Positions 8,089-16,786 are shown, counted from the stretch's first letter. The stretch: 64,000 bases of DNA from Curtobacterium sp. Leaf261 (GCF_001422205.1 NZ_LMMJ01000008.1:362915-426914); one strand, 5' to 3'. The notes: generated by a model not told the origin, from the sequence alone. Translations and numbers: made by a program.

Positions 8089-9129
8089 ATGCGCTCAGAC
8101 GGCCAGCCCCTGTCGGGCGTCTCCTACGTCATGCCGGTCCTCAACGAGGTCACCGAGGTCCGCGCCGCGGTCGCGAGCCTCCTCGCCCAGGACTACGACG
8201 GGCCGGCCGAGATCGTCCTCGCGCTCGGTCCGTCGATCGACGGCACGAACGAGCTCGTCGAGGAGATGAGCGCCGCTGACCCGCGCATCCGGGCCGTGCC
8301 GAACCCGATCGGGTCGACACCGGCCGGTCTCAACGTCGCGATCCGGGCGTCATCGCACCCGATCGTCGTCCGTGTCGATGCGCACTCGGTGCTCCCGACC
8401 GACTACACGCGCATCGCCGTCGGGGTCCTCGCCGAGTCCGGCGCCGACAACGTGGGCGGCATCATGCGGGCCGAGGGGCGGACGCCGTTCGAGCGGGCCG
8501 TCGCCCTCGCCTACGGGAGCCGGGTGGGTCTCGGGGGGACGCCCCACCACGTCGGAGGACAGGCCGGCCCCGCCGAGACCGCGTACCTCGGCGTGTTCCG
8601 CCGCGACCGGTTGCTCGAGGTGGGGCTCTTCGACGAGGGCATCAAGCGCGGCCAGGACTGGGAGCTCAACCGACGCCTCCGGAAGACCGGCGGCACGGTC
8701 TGGTTCACACCGGAGCTCGTGGTGACCTACCGTCCTCGCCCGAGCCTCCGACGACTCGTCCGACAGTTCGTCGCGACCGGGCTCTGGCGGGGCGAGCTCG
8801 CCCGACGGTTCCCGACCGGCAACGGTCTGCGGTACTTCGTGCCGCCGACGATGGTGGTCGCCGTGACCCTCGGCATCGTCGCCGGGATCGTCGGCATCAT
8901 CGGAGCGGCCGTCGGTTCGGGTGCCGCATGGGCACTCCTCGGCTTCGTCGTGCCGGCCGTCTACGTGGTGTTCGTGGTGGTCGGGGCCGTGCTCGTCGGG
9001 CGTTCCAGTGGACTGGCGACGCTCACCTGGCTCATCGTCGTCCTGCCGTGCATCCACGTCGGCTGGGGCGTCGGGTTCGTCCTCGGGTTCCTCGGGACCT
9101 CCGAGCTGACGACGCACACCGGAAGGTAG
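8089..9129 (+). CDS. GT2 glycosyltransferase, ExoA-like, with C-terminal membrane segments
   Basis: 346 residues. The N-terminal GT-A domain opens with YVMPVLNE and contains the metal-binding acidic motif in VRVDAHSVLP and the acceptor-side RGQDWELNRRLR. The last 100 residues form two or three membrane helices, so it acts at the inner face of the membrane. It resembles the succinoglycan-type ExoA branch. It opens a four-gene set on this strand (GT2, CDP-alcohol phosphotransferase, GT2, polymerase) that reads as surface-polymer synthesis. ATG 8089 gives the family N-terminus. An in-frame ATG at 8020 is too close to the TAGGCT box to be transcribed from it. The ribosome site ahead of 8089 is weak. 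Confidence 0.85.
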   Translation: MRSDGQPLSGVSYVMPVLNEVTEVRAAVASLLAQDYDGPAEIVLALGPSIDGTNELVEEMSAADPRIRAVPNPIGSTPAGLNVAIRASSHPIVVRVDAHSVLPTDYTRIAVGVLAESGADNVGGIMRAEGRTPFERAVALAYGSRVGLGGTPHHVGGQAGPAETAYLGVFRRDRLLEVGLFDEGIKRGQDWELNRRLRKTGGTVWFTPELVVTYRPRPSLRRLVRQFVATGLWRGELARRFPTGNGLRYFVPPTMVVAVTLGIVAGIVGIIGAAVGSGAAWALLGFVVPAVYVVFVVVGAVLVGRSSGLATLTWLIVVLPCIHVGWGVGFVLGFLGTSELTTHTGR

Positions 9130-9135
9130 CCCCGC

Positions 9136-10113
9136 ATGACCGATCCCATCCCCGAGCACGTCCCGGGCGAGTCCCGTGGGGACGACGAGCGACTCCCCGC
9201 GGACCGAGCCGTACCCGCCGGCGGGACACCGTCCTCGGACGCGACGGCGGACGCCGCAGCGACGGAGGACGCCGACGCGACGGCGGACGCCGACGGGTTC
9301 GGCGCTCGCGGCGACCAGGCCTACGCACGCCCGTCCTCGATCGCCGAGCTCCGCGCGGTTGCCCAGCCCGACGAGGTCCGGTCCCGCGCCAACGCCGAGC
9401 ACTGGACCGCGTCGCTGTACCTCCGTGACATCTCGCCGTACCTGACGTGGATGCTGCTGAAGACCCGCGTCTCGGCGAACCAGGTGACGGGGATCATGAT
9501 CCTCGTCGGCTGGAGCACGGCCGCCGCGCTCCTGATCCCGGGGATCATCGGCGCCGTGATCGCGCTCGTGCTCGGCCAGCTCCAGATGCTCGTCGACTGC
9601 TCCGACGGCGAGGTCGCCCGATGGCGCGGGACCCGTTCGCCGGCCGGGGTGTTCCTCGACAAGGTCGGCCACTACACGACCGAGTCGCTCATCCCGATCG
9701 CACTCGGAGTCCGCGCCGCGACGTGGCCGATCCACGGCGGCGACTGGCTCTGGACGACGATCGGCACCGCGCTCGCGCTCGTGATCGTGCTCAACAAGGC
9801 CCTGAACGACATGGTGCACGTCGCACGGGCGAACGCCGGACTCGCGAAGCTCGTGGACAAGCGCGATGCGAGCACCGCGCCGAGCGGTCGTCGTCTTGCG
9901 AGCCTCCGTCGGGTCGCGAAGTTCCTGCCCTTCCACCGGCTCTACCACTCGGTCGAGCTGACGATGATCGCGGTCGTGTTCGCGATCCTCGGACTCGTGA
10001 TCGGCAGCCCCCTCGCCGACCGGATCCTCGTCGGCGTCCTGCTGCCGCTGTCGGTCCTCGCGCTGGCCGGGCACTTCGTCGCGATCATCTCGTCGAGGCG
10101 GGTCCGCGGATGA
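9136..10113 (+). CDS. CDP-alcohol phosphatidyltransferase family protein with His in place of the last catalytic Asp
   Basis: 325 residues: a 70-residue acidic Ala/Asp-rich start, then an integral-membrane domain of about five helices. The signature is D154-x2-D157-G-x2-A-R-x8-G171-x3-D175-x3-H179. The family consensus ends in Asp, the proposed general base, whereas this protein has His179. The enzyme class moves a phospho-alcohol from a CDP-alcohol to an acceptor hydroxyl at the membrane. Sitting between two GT2 genes and near a LicC-like cytidylyltransferase, it may decorate a glycan rather than make phospholipid; this is inference. The gene starts 6 bases after the upstream stop and overlaps the next start by ATGA. 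Confidence 0.82.
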   Translation: MTDPIPEHVPGESRGDDERLPADRAVPAGGTPSSDATADAAATEDADATADADGFGARGDQAYARPSSIAELRAVAQPDEVRSRANAEHWTASLYLRDISPYLTWMLLKTRVSANQVTGIMILVGWSTAAALLIPGIIGAVIALVLGQLQMLVDCSDGEVARWRGTRSPAGVFLDKVGHYTTESLIPIALGVRAATWPIHGGDWLWTTIGTALALVIVLNKALNDMVHVARANAGLAKLVDKRDASTAPSGRRLASLRRVAKFLPFHRLYHSVELTMIAVVFAILGLVIGSPLADRILVGVLLPLSVLALAGHFVAIISSRRVRG

Positions 10114-11111
10114 CGGGCGCGGGGCCGAGCGCAGGTTCGGGCACCGGTCAGGGCGCGGGCTCGGGTGCGGCGTCGGGTACGGCGTGGGACCCGGGTCAGG
10201 CAGCGAGCCCGGGTACGGTCCGCCGCCGTGCGGTCCCGCACCGCGTGACGCCCAGGGTCGCGGTCGTCAGTCTCACCCAGGGCACCCGCCAGGACGACCT
10301 CCGCGTCGGCCTCGAGAGCGTCCTCGCGCAGGAGGGTGTCGAGCTCGACGTCGTCTGCGTCGGGAACGGGTGGGACCCGACGGACCTGCCGGACGGGGTG
10401 CGCGCGCTCGCCCTGCCCGAGAACGTCGGGATCCCCGCCGGGCGGAACGCCGGAGCCGCCGTGGTGTCCGGCGACTACGTGTTCTTCCTCGACGACGACG
10501 CAGCGATCCCGTCCACGTCGTTCCTGGCGGATGCGATCGCGCTGTTCGAGCGCGACCCGAGCCTCGGACTGATCCAGCCGCGGGTCGTCGATCCGACCGG
10601 CACCGCGAACCCCACGCGCTGGATCCCACGCATCCGGAAGGGCGAGCCCGACGAGTCCGGCCAGGTGTTCAGCGTCTGGGAGGGTGCGACCATCCTGCCG
10701 TCCGAGGTCTTCGCGGCGAGCGGTGGCTGGGGCGATCCGTACTTCTACGCGCACGAGGGCATCGAGCTGGCGTGGCGGGTCTGGGGTGCTGGGCGCCGAG
10801 CGTGGTACGCGGGGCACCTCGTGGCGAACCACCCCGCGATCGACCCGGCCCGGCACGAGGAGTACCACCGCCTCAACGCCAGGAACCGGGTGTGGCTCGC
10901 GCGCCGGAACCTGCCGGCGGTGCTCCGTCCGGTCTACGTCGGCTCGTGGATGCTCGTCCAGACGATCCGCTGGCGACGGCACCCGAAGCGCCTCGCCGTG
11001 TGGTTCGGCGGACTCCGCGAAGGCTGGACCACCGACTGCGGACCCTACCGGCCTCTCGGTTGGATCACGATCGGACGCATGACCGCGGCGGGGCGTCCGC
11101 CCGTCGTCTAG
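10110..11111 (+). CDS. GT2 glycosyltransferase (rhamnosyltransferase-like)
   Basis: 333 residues. After a 50-residue Gly/Ala/Ser-rich start, the GT-A domain begins with RVAVVSLTQGTR. It has NVGIPAGRNAG, the metal-binding FLDDDAAIP near residue 130, and a C-terminal GWGDPYFYAHEGIELAWR acceptor block as in WbbL-like rhamnosyltransferases. It probably transfers a deoxysugar or hexose onto a lipid-linked wall glycan in the cytoplasm. The ATG overlaps the preceding TGA (ATGA), so translation is coupled to the CDP-alcohol enzyme. The sugar donor cannot be read from sequence. Confidence 0.85.
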   Translation: MTGAGPSAGSGTGQGAGSGAASGTAWDPGQAASPGTVRRRAVPHRVTPRVAVVSLTQGTRQDDLRVGLESVLAQEGVELDVVCVGNGWDPTDLPDGVRALALPENVGIPAGRNAGAAVVSGDYVFFLDDDAAIPSTSFLADAIALFERDPSLGLIQPRVVDPTGTANPTRWIPRIRKGEPDESGQVFSVWEGATILPSEVFAASGGWGDPYFYAHEGIELAWRVWGAGRRAWYAGHLVANHPAIDPARHEEYHRLNARNRVWLARRNLPAVLRPVYVGSWMLVQTIRWRRHPKRLAVWFGGLREGWTTDCGPYRPLGWITIGRMTAAGRPPVV

Positions 11112-11180
11112 GTCGGGCAGACTGCCGCAATCGGGTACGTACCGACCGGGTCGAGCACCGCGGTCAGAAGGGAGACGACG

Positions 11181-12416
11181 TTGGCGATCCTCAACGACGT
11201 CAAGACCGCGAAGCGCCTCGTGCAGCGACTCCTGCGGTCCCGGAGGAGTCGGCGCACGCTCGCCAAGGTCCTGCCGACCGTCGACCGACCGGATCCCGGC
11301 ACGATCGACGTCGCCGTGTACTTCGCCGACGGCCCGGTGAACATGTACCAGATCCGCCAGTGGTACGCCCCGCTCCGGGAGCTGGCGGAGACCCATCCGG
11401 TCGCGATCATCTCCCGATCCCCGGGCGCCATGCTCACGCTCCTCGACGAGTCGCCCGTGCCGGTCGTCTACGCGCGGCAGATCGTCGATCTGGAGCGGTT
11501 CGTGGAGGAGCAGCGCCCGAAGATCGTGCTCTACGTCAACCAGAACGCTCGCAACTTCCAGATGATGCGCTACGGGCGCATGTGGCACGTCTTCGTGAAC
11601 CACGGCGAGAGCGACAAGATGTACATGACGACGAACCAGTTCAAGGCGTACGACTACGCCCTGATCGCCGGAGACGCCGCTCGTGACCGTCTGAAGCAGG
11701 CGCTGTGGGACTACGACATCGACCGCCGTGCGATCGCGATCGGACGGCCGCAGGCGGATCACTTCGCGGGGGCCGTCCCGTACCCGGACGACGACCGCAT
11801 CGTCGTGCTCTACGCGCCGACGTGGGAGGGCGACCGTCCGGCCGCCGAGTACGGATCCATCGCCACGCACGGCACCATCATCGCGGACCGTGTGCTCGCG
11901 TCGCCGAGGCACCGGCTCGTCTACCGTCCCCACCCGAGGAGCGGGGTGCTCGACGCCGGCTACCGGGCGGCGCACGAACGCATTATCGCAGCGATCTCCG
12001 CCGCGAACGCCGCCGAGCCGAGCGCGCACCACGTGTACGACGACGGCCCGACGATGGGATGGCAGATCGCGGCGGCGGACGTCGCCGTCACCGACATCAG
12101 CGCGATGATCTACGACCGGCTCGCCGTCGGCAAGCCCCTCCTGGTGACGCGTCCCACGTCCGATGCCGCCGACGTGGACGACGCGGGGTACCTGGGTGCC
12201 GCGGACTGGCTGCTCGCCCATGACGCCGGCGCGATCATCGACCGGGTCGATGCCGCGCTGCACGACCGGTCGCGCGTCGAGGAGCTCCATCGCTGGGTCG
12301 AACGGTACTTCGGCGACACCACGCCAGGCGTCGCGACCACACGGTTCCACGCGGCCATCGACCGGCTCGTCGACCGCTGGGAGACCGTGGCTCGGGAGCA
12401 CCGACCCGGCGGCTGA
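11181..12416 (+). CDS. CDP-glycerol glycerophosphotransferase family (TagB/TagF-like) polymerase
   Basis: 411 residues matching the glycerophosphotransferase domain: VNHGESDKMYMTTNQ near 135-150, the nucleotide-binding LVYRPHPRSG near 250, and DISAMIYDRLAVGKPLLVTRP near 310-330. Such enzymes transfer polyol phosphate from a CDP donor to build or prime teichoic-acid-like polymers at the membrane. I took the TTG at 11181 because AAGGGAG precedes it and the frame closes upstream. It is the last gene on this strand and faces a TagGH-type exporter on the other strand, which supports a wall-polymer role. Whether the donor is CDP-glycerol or another CDP-polyol is open. Confidence 0.85.
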   Translation: MAILNDVKTAKRLVQRLLRSRRSRRTLAKVLPTVDRPDPGTIDVAVYFADGPVNMYQIRQWYAPLRELAETHPVAIISRSPGAMLTLLDESPVPVVYARQIVDLERFVEEQRPKIVLYVNQNARNFQMMRYGRMWHVFVNHGESDKMYMTTNQFKAYDYALIAGDAARDRLKQALWDYDIDRRAIAIGRPQADHFAGAVPYPDDDRIVVLYAPTWEGDRPAAEYGSIATHGTIIADRVLASPRHRLVYRPHPRSGVLDAGYRAAHERIIAAISAANAAEPSAHHVYDDGPTMGWQIAAADVAVTDISAMIYDRLAVGKPLLVTRPTSDAADVDDAGYLGAADWLLAHDAGAIIDRVDAALHDRSRVEELHRWVERYFGDTTPGVATTRFHAAIDRLVDRWETVAREHRPGG

Positions 12417-12453
12417 CGTCCGGCCGCTTCCCGCTGCCACTCGCCGAGCCGTG

Positions 12454-12744
12454 TCAGACGAGGGACATGCGCCACAGGTACTCGGTGCCCGTCGGCCGCT
12501 TCCAGCGCACGATCACGACACCGGTGTCCTCGTTGCCGGCACCGAAGACGGCGAGTGCCAGGTGCCGCCCTGGTTCGAGTCGGCGCACCGCGAGCGGTGG
12601 GGAGTACCCCGTGCCGAGGTGGGTGAGGGTCACTGCGTCGACCGGCTCGGGTCCGATGTTGACGAGGTCGTAGCGGCGTGGTGCGCCCGTGCGGTCGATG
12701 CGGAACGGAACGGCGTAGGCGGTGGTGTCGTCGGTGTGGAACAT
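12454..12744 (-). CDS. Small hypothetical protein in the wall-polymer locus
   Basis: 96 residues with no signal peptide or membrane segment. The composition and alternating hydrophobics suggest a small beta-rich domain. The C-terminus GTEYLWRMSLV is well formed and the frame is free of rare codons. I do not recognise the family. It lies between the polymerase and the exporter ATPase, transcribed with the latter. A -10 box (TAGCGT on its strand) 7 bases before the ATG, with no ribosome binding site, supports a leaderless message and a real gene. Confidence 0.6.
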   Translation of the reverse strand: MFHTDDTTAYAVPFRIDRTGAPRRYDLVNIGPEPVDAVTLTHLGTGYSPPLAVRRLEPGRHLALAVFGAGNEDTGVVIVRWKRPTGTEYLWRMSLV

Positions 12745-12751
12745 GGCGGGA

Positions 12752-12757
12752 ACGCTA
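12752..12757 (-). promoter_or_regulatory. -10 box (TAGCGT) of the small hypothetical gene
   Basis: TAGCGT on the minus strand ends 7 bases before the ATG at 12744. The spacing predicts a leaderless transcript. Confidence 0.45.
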
Positions 12758-12852
12758 GGGGGTGCCGCCGACGGCGGGGTTCGTCGTGGACCCGCGGAGC
12801 GATGTGGTTGTGGAGGGGGGTCGCGGGCGGTCCGTGGGGGAGGAGTGGCCCG

Positions 12853-13626
12853 TCAGGCAGACGGGTAGTCGGTCTCGTAGCGTTCGAGGGCGGCGTCGAT
12901 CGTGTCGTCGAGCACGAGCGAACCCTTGTCCAGGTAGAGGCCCCGACTGCAGAAGCGCCGCAGGTCCTTCGCGTTGTGCGAGACGAAGAACAGCGTCCGC
13001 CCGCCGGCGAGGAGCTCCTCGATCCGGCGGTAGCACTTCTCGCGGAACGCCTTGTCACCGACCGCCAGGACCTCGTCCACAAGGATGACGGGTTCCTCGA
13101 GCCGTGCGATGACTGCGAATGCGATCCGGACCTTCATGCCGCTCGACAGGTGCTTGTACGGGGTGTCGACGAAGTCGCCGATCTCCGCGAAGGCGATGAT
13201 CTCGTCGAACCCCTGCTGGATCTCTGCACGCGACATGCCGTGCAGGCCAGCGGTGAGGAAGACGTTCTCCCGCACCGTGAGGTCCCCGACGAAGCCGCCC
13301 GTGATCTCGATGAGGGGTGCGACGCCGGCATCGACCGTGATCCGGCCCTCGTCGGGCAGGATGACCTGCGCGACGAGCTTGAGGAGCGTCGACTTGCCCT
13401 GACCGTTCCGTCCGACGACACCGATCGCCTCGCCGGGCTGCACCGTGAACGAGACGTCGCGGAGTGCCCAGAACTCGTCCACCGGCCGACGACGACGCTG
13501 CCGCCCGGCGAACAGGTCCTTGAAGTTGCGGCTCGCTCGCCGGTTGCGGCGGAAGTGGATGCCCGCGCCGTCGACGGTGATCACGGGAGCGGTGCGGACG
13601 ACCCGGCTCGGGGCTGGTGCGGTCAT
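12853..13626 (-). CDS. ABC transporter ATP-binding protein, TagH/RfbE-type polysaccharide exporter
   Basis: 257 residues. Walker A is GRNGQGKST, the signature is LSSGMKVRIAFA, Walker B is VILVDEVLAVGD, and the switch histidine is in FVSHNAKDLRRFC. The signature LSSGM-R is typical of exporters of teichoic acids and O-antigen-like glycans. There is no C-terminal carbohydrate-binding extension, so substrate selection must lie elsewhere. It overlaps the upstream permease gene by ATGA, forming a TagG-TagH pair. The partner should move the completed undecaprenyl-linked polymer across the membrane. Confidence 0.92.
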   Translation of the reverse strand: MTAPAPSRVVRTAPVITVDGAGIHFRRNRRASRNFKDLFAGRQRRRRPVDEFWALRDVSFTVQPGEAIGVVGRNGQGKSTLLKLVAQVILPDEGRITVDAGVAPLIEITGGFVGDLTVRENVFLTAGLHGMSRAEIQQGFDEIIAFAEIGDFVDTPYKHLSSGMKVRIAFAVIARLEEPVILVDEVLAVGDKAFREKCYRRIEELLAGGRTLFFVSHNAKDLRRFCSRGLYLDKGSLVLDDTIDAALERYETDYPSA

Positions 13627-14453
13627 CAGAGCTCCTTGAGGACGCGGTGCTCGCTCCGGCGGAAGACCACGAGGCCGACCATGAGCACGACGAGTGTCAC
13701 GAGTGCGGCGGTGATCACGGCGGACGGGTCGAAGAGCTTCGGGAAGAACCCGGCGCGGTAGAGGCTGAAGATCCCGACGAGCGGGTTGATCTCGGCGATG
13801 TGGCGCACGGACTCGGGGAGCTCGGACGCCGAGTAGATGATCGGCGACGCGTAGAAGGCGAAGCGGAGCACGAGCTTCGTGGCACGTTCGAGGTCGCGGA
13901 AGAAGGTCACGAGGGGCGCGATGATCAGCCCGATCCCGTACACGAGCACGACCTGCATGAGCATCCCCACCGGGAACCACACCAGCTGCCAGTGCGCGTG
14001 TGCACCGGAGAAGACCGCGAACAGCGCGAGCACCGGCAGGCTGAACAGGAACTCGATGCCCTTCGACAGATCGATGCGCGCCACCCAGATGGTCCGGGGG
14101 ATCGTGGTCGACCTGATGAGCTTGGCCTCGCGGATGAAGGCCCGTGTGGAGTCGGACACGGCACCGGTGAACCACATCCAGGGCAGGAGCGCCGACAGCA
14201 GGAAGACGATGTAGGGCTCTTCACCGACGTCACGATGGAAGACCTGCGTGAAGACGAACCAGTAGATGCCCGACATCACGAGCGGATCGAGGATCGACCA
14301 CAGGTACCCGAGTGCCGACGTCGAGTAGCGGACCTTGAGGTCGCGCATCGTCAACAGCCACAGCGCGTGCCGGTACCGCGTGGCTGCGCTCCGCGACGAA
14401 GCCGAGCCGACGGTCGTCGGCTCGGCTGTCGTCTGCGCGCTCGTTCTGCTCAT
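13626..14453 (-). CDS. ABC-2 type permease, TagG-like polysaccharide exporter subunit
   Basis: 275 residues with six membrane segments, including YLWSILDPLVMSGIYWFVF and YGIGLIIAPLVTFFRDL. The pattern SALLPWMWFTGAV and FYASPIIY is typical of ABC-2 permeases for wall teichoic acid or O-antigen export. It is translated just upstream of, and overlapping with, its ATPase. The 104-bp gap to the cytidylyltransferase gene holds no obvious terminator, so the three genes are probably co-transcribed. Confidence 0.9.
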   Translation of the reverse strand: MSRTSAQTTAEPTTVGSASSRSAATRYRHALWLLTMRDLKVRYSTSALGYLWSILDPLVMSGIYWFVFTQVFHRDVGEEPYIVFLLSALLPWMWFTGAVSDSTRAFIREAKLIRSTTIPRTIWVARIDLSKGIEFLFSLPVLALFAVFSGAHAHWQLVWFPVGMLMQVVLVYGIGLIIAPLVTFFRDLERATKLVLRFAFYASPIIYSASELPESVRHIAEINPLVGIFSLYRAGFFPKLFDPSAVITAALVTLVVLMVGLVVFRRSEHRVLKEL

Positions 14454-14557
14454 CTGGTCCTTCGGGAGTCACGACCCCGGTGGTGTGCCGAGGGCGGGTG
14501 TCGCACCGAAGGTCTGAGCGAACGGTCTCGATCGAGCAGGTGTCGATCCGACTGGTG

Positions 14558-15253
14558 CTAGGCGAAGAGGTTGTTCGCGCGCTCGAGGTCTTCGGCGAAG
14601 TCGATCTCGACCGCGTAGAGGTCGGAGATGTCGACGGGCGACCAGCGTAGCCCGTCCTCGGCGATGGCCGCCTCGATGCCGCCCTCGAAGTACTCCTGGT
14701 CGTCGACCCGGCCGAGTTGGCGGATGAGTGCCTGCTTCTCGGTGGAGGCGACGTAGTTGATGCCGACGGCCTCGCCGAGGCCACCCTTGACCCGCTTGGA
14801 GAGCTTGTCGATGAAGCCCTCGGCGTCGACCGTGTACTTGACCTCTTCGTCGGACACCTTCTCGGTGTTGACGCTGACGAACGAGCGGTCTTGGTCCATC
14901 ATGTCGGCCGCACGGACGAGTGCGCGCGGGTCGAACACGACGTCGCCGTTCATCCAGAGGACGCCGTCCTTGCCCGTCGCCTTGAGGGCACGGAGCAGGC
15001 TCTTCGACGTGTTCGTCGAGTCGTAGGACTCGTTGTAGACGAAGTTCGCCTCCGGGAACGCCTCGACGATGTACTCGGACTTGTACCCGACCACGACGGT
15101 GATGCGCGCGCTCGACCCGAAGGCCGCGCGGATGTTCTCGAACTGCTGCTGCATGATGGTGCGGCCGTCGCTGAGCTCGGTGAGGGGCTTCGGGAGGGAC
15201 CGGCCGAGCCGGCTCCCCATGCCCGCGGCAAGGATCACGATCTGCGTGGTCAT
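14558..15253 (-). CDS. LicC-like nucleotidyltransferase (phosphocholine/polyol-phosphate cytidylyltransferase family)
   Basis: 231 residues. The N-terminal nucleotide-binding signature is LAAGMGSRLGRSLPKPL. Then come YNESYDSTNTSKSLL, the metal-binding MNGDVVFD near 110, and GFIDKLSKRV followed by GEAVGINYVA, as in LicC-type phosphocholine cytidylyltransferases. It would activate a phospho-alcohol with CTP to give a CDP-alcohol. That is the donor type needed by the CDP-alcohol phosphotransferase and the TagF-like enzyme in this locus. The frame is open upstream, but GAGGAG just before the ATG at 15253 and the canonical start MTTQIVILAAG fix the start. Confidence 0.85.
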   Translation of the reverse strand: MTTQIVILAAGMGSRLGRSLPKPLTELSDGRTIMQQQFENIRAAFGSSARITVVVGYKSEYIVEAFPEANFVYNESYDSTNTSKSLLRALKATGKDGVLWMNGDVVFDPRALVRAADMMDQDRSFVSVNTEKVSDEEVKYTVDAEGFIDKLSKRVKGGLGEAVGINYVASTEKQALIRQLGRVDDQEYFEGGIEAAIAEDGLRWSPVDISDLYAVEIDFAEDLERANNLFA

Positions 15254-15622
15254 GGCTTGTCTCCTCGAAGTGTCCGCCCGACGGACGAGTGGTCCGCGCC
15301 GGAGAGGACTCCGCGCCGGACATGAGTCCGTGTCAGGGCATTGGTCGATCCTGCTCGATGCACCTCTGAATGTGCCGAGAACAGGTGCTCCTTCGCGCAC
15401 TGCACTCATCAGAGTGGCCCGTCGATCACAGGTTTCTGGGTGGTGAACACTTCTTCGTGCCCCGGTGAACTCTAGACGACACCCCCGTTTCGTGGGGTGG
15501 ACGTCACGTTTCGTCGCCGTTTCGTGACCAGGGGCCTGTCACTCGCTCGGGGGCCGATCGCGTTGGTACGGTTGGGCCGTGGCGAAGGGCAGCCGCTGAA
15601 CGAGACGACGGGGGATCAGACG
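15254..15622. other. 369-bp divergent intergenic region
   Basis: This separates the cytidylyltransferase (minus) from the ABC ATPase (plus) and should carry both promoters. I see a small hairpin-like ACCCC-loop-GGGGT near 15481-15499 and the ribosome site GGGGGA before GTG 15623. I see no convincing -35/-10 pair and no coding potential. Confidence 0.5.
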
Positions 15623-16786
15623 GTGACCGACGACCAGGCCGAGCGGGACACCGACGGCGGGACACTCCCCGCCGCCGTCAGTCCGAGCACGACCCCGAAG
15701 CCACGGGCCAAGCGCGCGCCCGCACCGCGGAGGCGTCCCACACGGCCGACCGCAGCGGTGGACGTGACCGGCACCGTGCCTCCCGGACTGGAGGCGCGAC
15801 CCGACTCCGCGACGTCGGCCGACGGTCCGGCGGATGCTCCGGACCGCGACGGGACGCTCCCGACCGACGAGACCGTCGTCCCCGACGCGACCACCGGCTC
15901 CGACGCGACCACCGCCTCCGACGGGGCGGCCGCGTCCGGCGGGACCACGGCGATCGACGGCGCGGCGAAGGCGCCGCGGAAGCGCGCGCCCCGCGCGCCG
16001 GCCAAGCGGCCGGCCGCGAAGCAGCAGCCGGTCGTCCTCCGCGCCGAGGGGCTCGTCAAGCGGTACGGGCAGACCACCGCCGTGGACGACGTCGACCTCG
16101 AGATCCGCCAGGGCTCGATCTTCGGTGTCGTCGGTCCGAACGGCGCCGGCAAGACCACGACCCTGTCGATGGTCACCGGGCTCCTCCGCCCGGACGCCGG
16201 ATCCGTGACCGTCCTCGACCACGACGTCTGGGCGGACCCCGCCGCCGCCAAGCGCTCGATGGGCGTGCTGCCGGACCGTCTCAGGCTGTTCGACCGGCTG
16301 ACCGGCGCGCAGCTGCTCTTCTACTCGGCGACGCTCCGCGGGCTCGACGGCAGGACCGCCAGGGCCCGGAGTGCCGACCTCGCGCAGGCGTTCGGTCTCG
16401 GTGACGCGCTCGGTCGCCAGGTGGCCGACTACTCGGTCGGCATGTCGAAGAAGATCGCCCTCGCCGCGACGCTCATCCACTCGCCGCGCGTGCTGGTGCT
16501 CGACGAGCCGTTCGAGTCCGTCGACCCGGTGAGTGCGGCGACGATCACCGAGATCCTCCGGCGGTACACGGCCGGTGGCGGCACGGTGGTCCTCTCGAGC
16601 CACTCCATGGACCTCGTGCAGCGCACCTGCGACTCCGTCGCGATCATCGTCGGTGGCAAGCTCCTCGCGGCCGGCACCATGACCCAGGTCCGCGGACGGA
16701 AGAGCCTCGAGGACAAGTTCGTCGAGCTCGCCGGTGGCCGCGTCGTCGCAGAGAGCATGGAATGGTTGCACAACTTCTCCAACTGA
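15623..16786 (+). CDS. ABC transporter ATPase with a long Ala/Thr/Pro/Lys-rich N-terminal extension
   Basis: 387 residues. The ATPase domain starts only near residue 140: Walker A GPNGAGKTT, signature YSVGMSKKIALA, Walker B VLVLDEPFESVDP, switch SSHSMD. The preceding 140 residues are a disordered, partly basic linker with no known domain. It includes TGTVPPGLEARPD, which is encoded by hairpin family A copy 4. The gene overlaps the next, a membrane subunit, by 25 bases, so the two form one transporter. The GTG start is preceded by GGGGGA. The upstream open frame lacks a ribosome site, so I did not extend it. The substrate is unknown. Confidence 0.87.
   Translation: MTDDQAERDTDGGTLPAAVSPSTTPKPRAKRAPAPRRRPTRPTAAVDVTGTVPPGLEARPDSATSADGPADAPDRDGTLPTDETVVPDATTGSDATTASDGAAASGGTTAIDGAAKAPRKRAPRAPAKRPAAKQQPVVLRAEGLVKRYGQTTAVDDVDLEIRQGSIFGVVGPNGAGKTTTLSMVTGLLRPDAGSVTVLDHDVWADPAAAKRSMGVLPDRLRLFDRLTGAQLLFYSATLRGLDGRTARARSADLAQAFGLGDALGRQVADYSVGMSKKIALAATLIHSPRVLVLDEPFESVDPVSAATITEILRRYTAGGGTVVLSSHSMDLVQRTCDSVAIIVGGKLLAAGTMTQVRGRKSLEDKFVELAGGRVVAESMEWLHNFSN
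15770..15802. repeat. Hairpin family A, copy 4 (arms inverted relative to other copies, inside a CDS)
   Basis: GGCACCGTGCCTCCCG is followed directly by GGACTGGAGGCGCGACC. In other copies CCTCC... is the right arm and GGACTGGAGG the left. Here they are joined back to back, as at the junction of two tandem units. It encodes part of the disordered N-terminal linker of the ABC ATPase. Confidence 0.6.

Noticed and set aside
15340-15500. Small RNA gene in the 369-bp divergent gap
   Set aside because: Only a weak hairpin is visible, with no promoter-terminator pair and no match to a structure I recognise.
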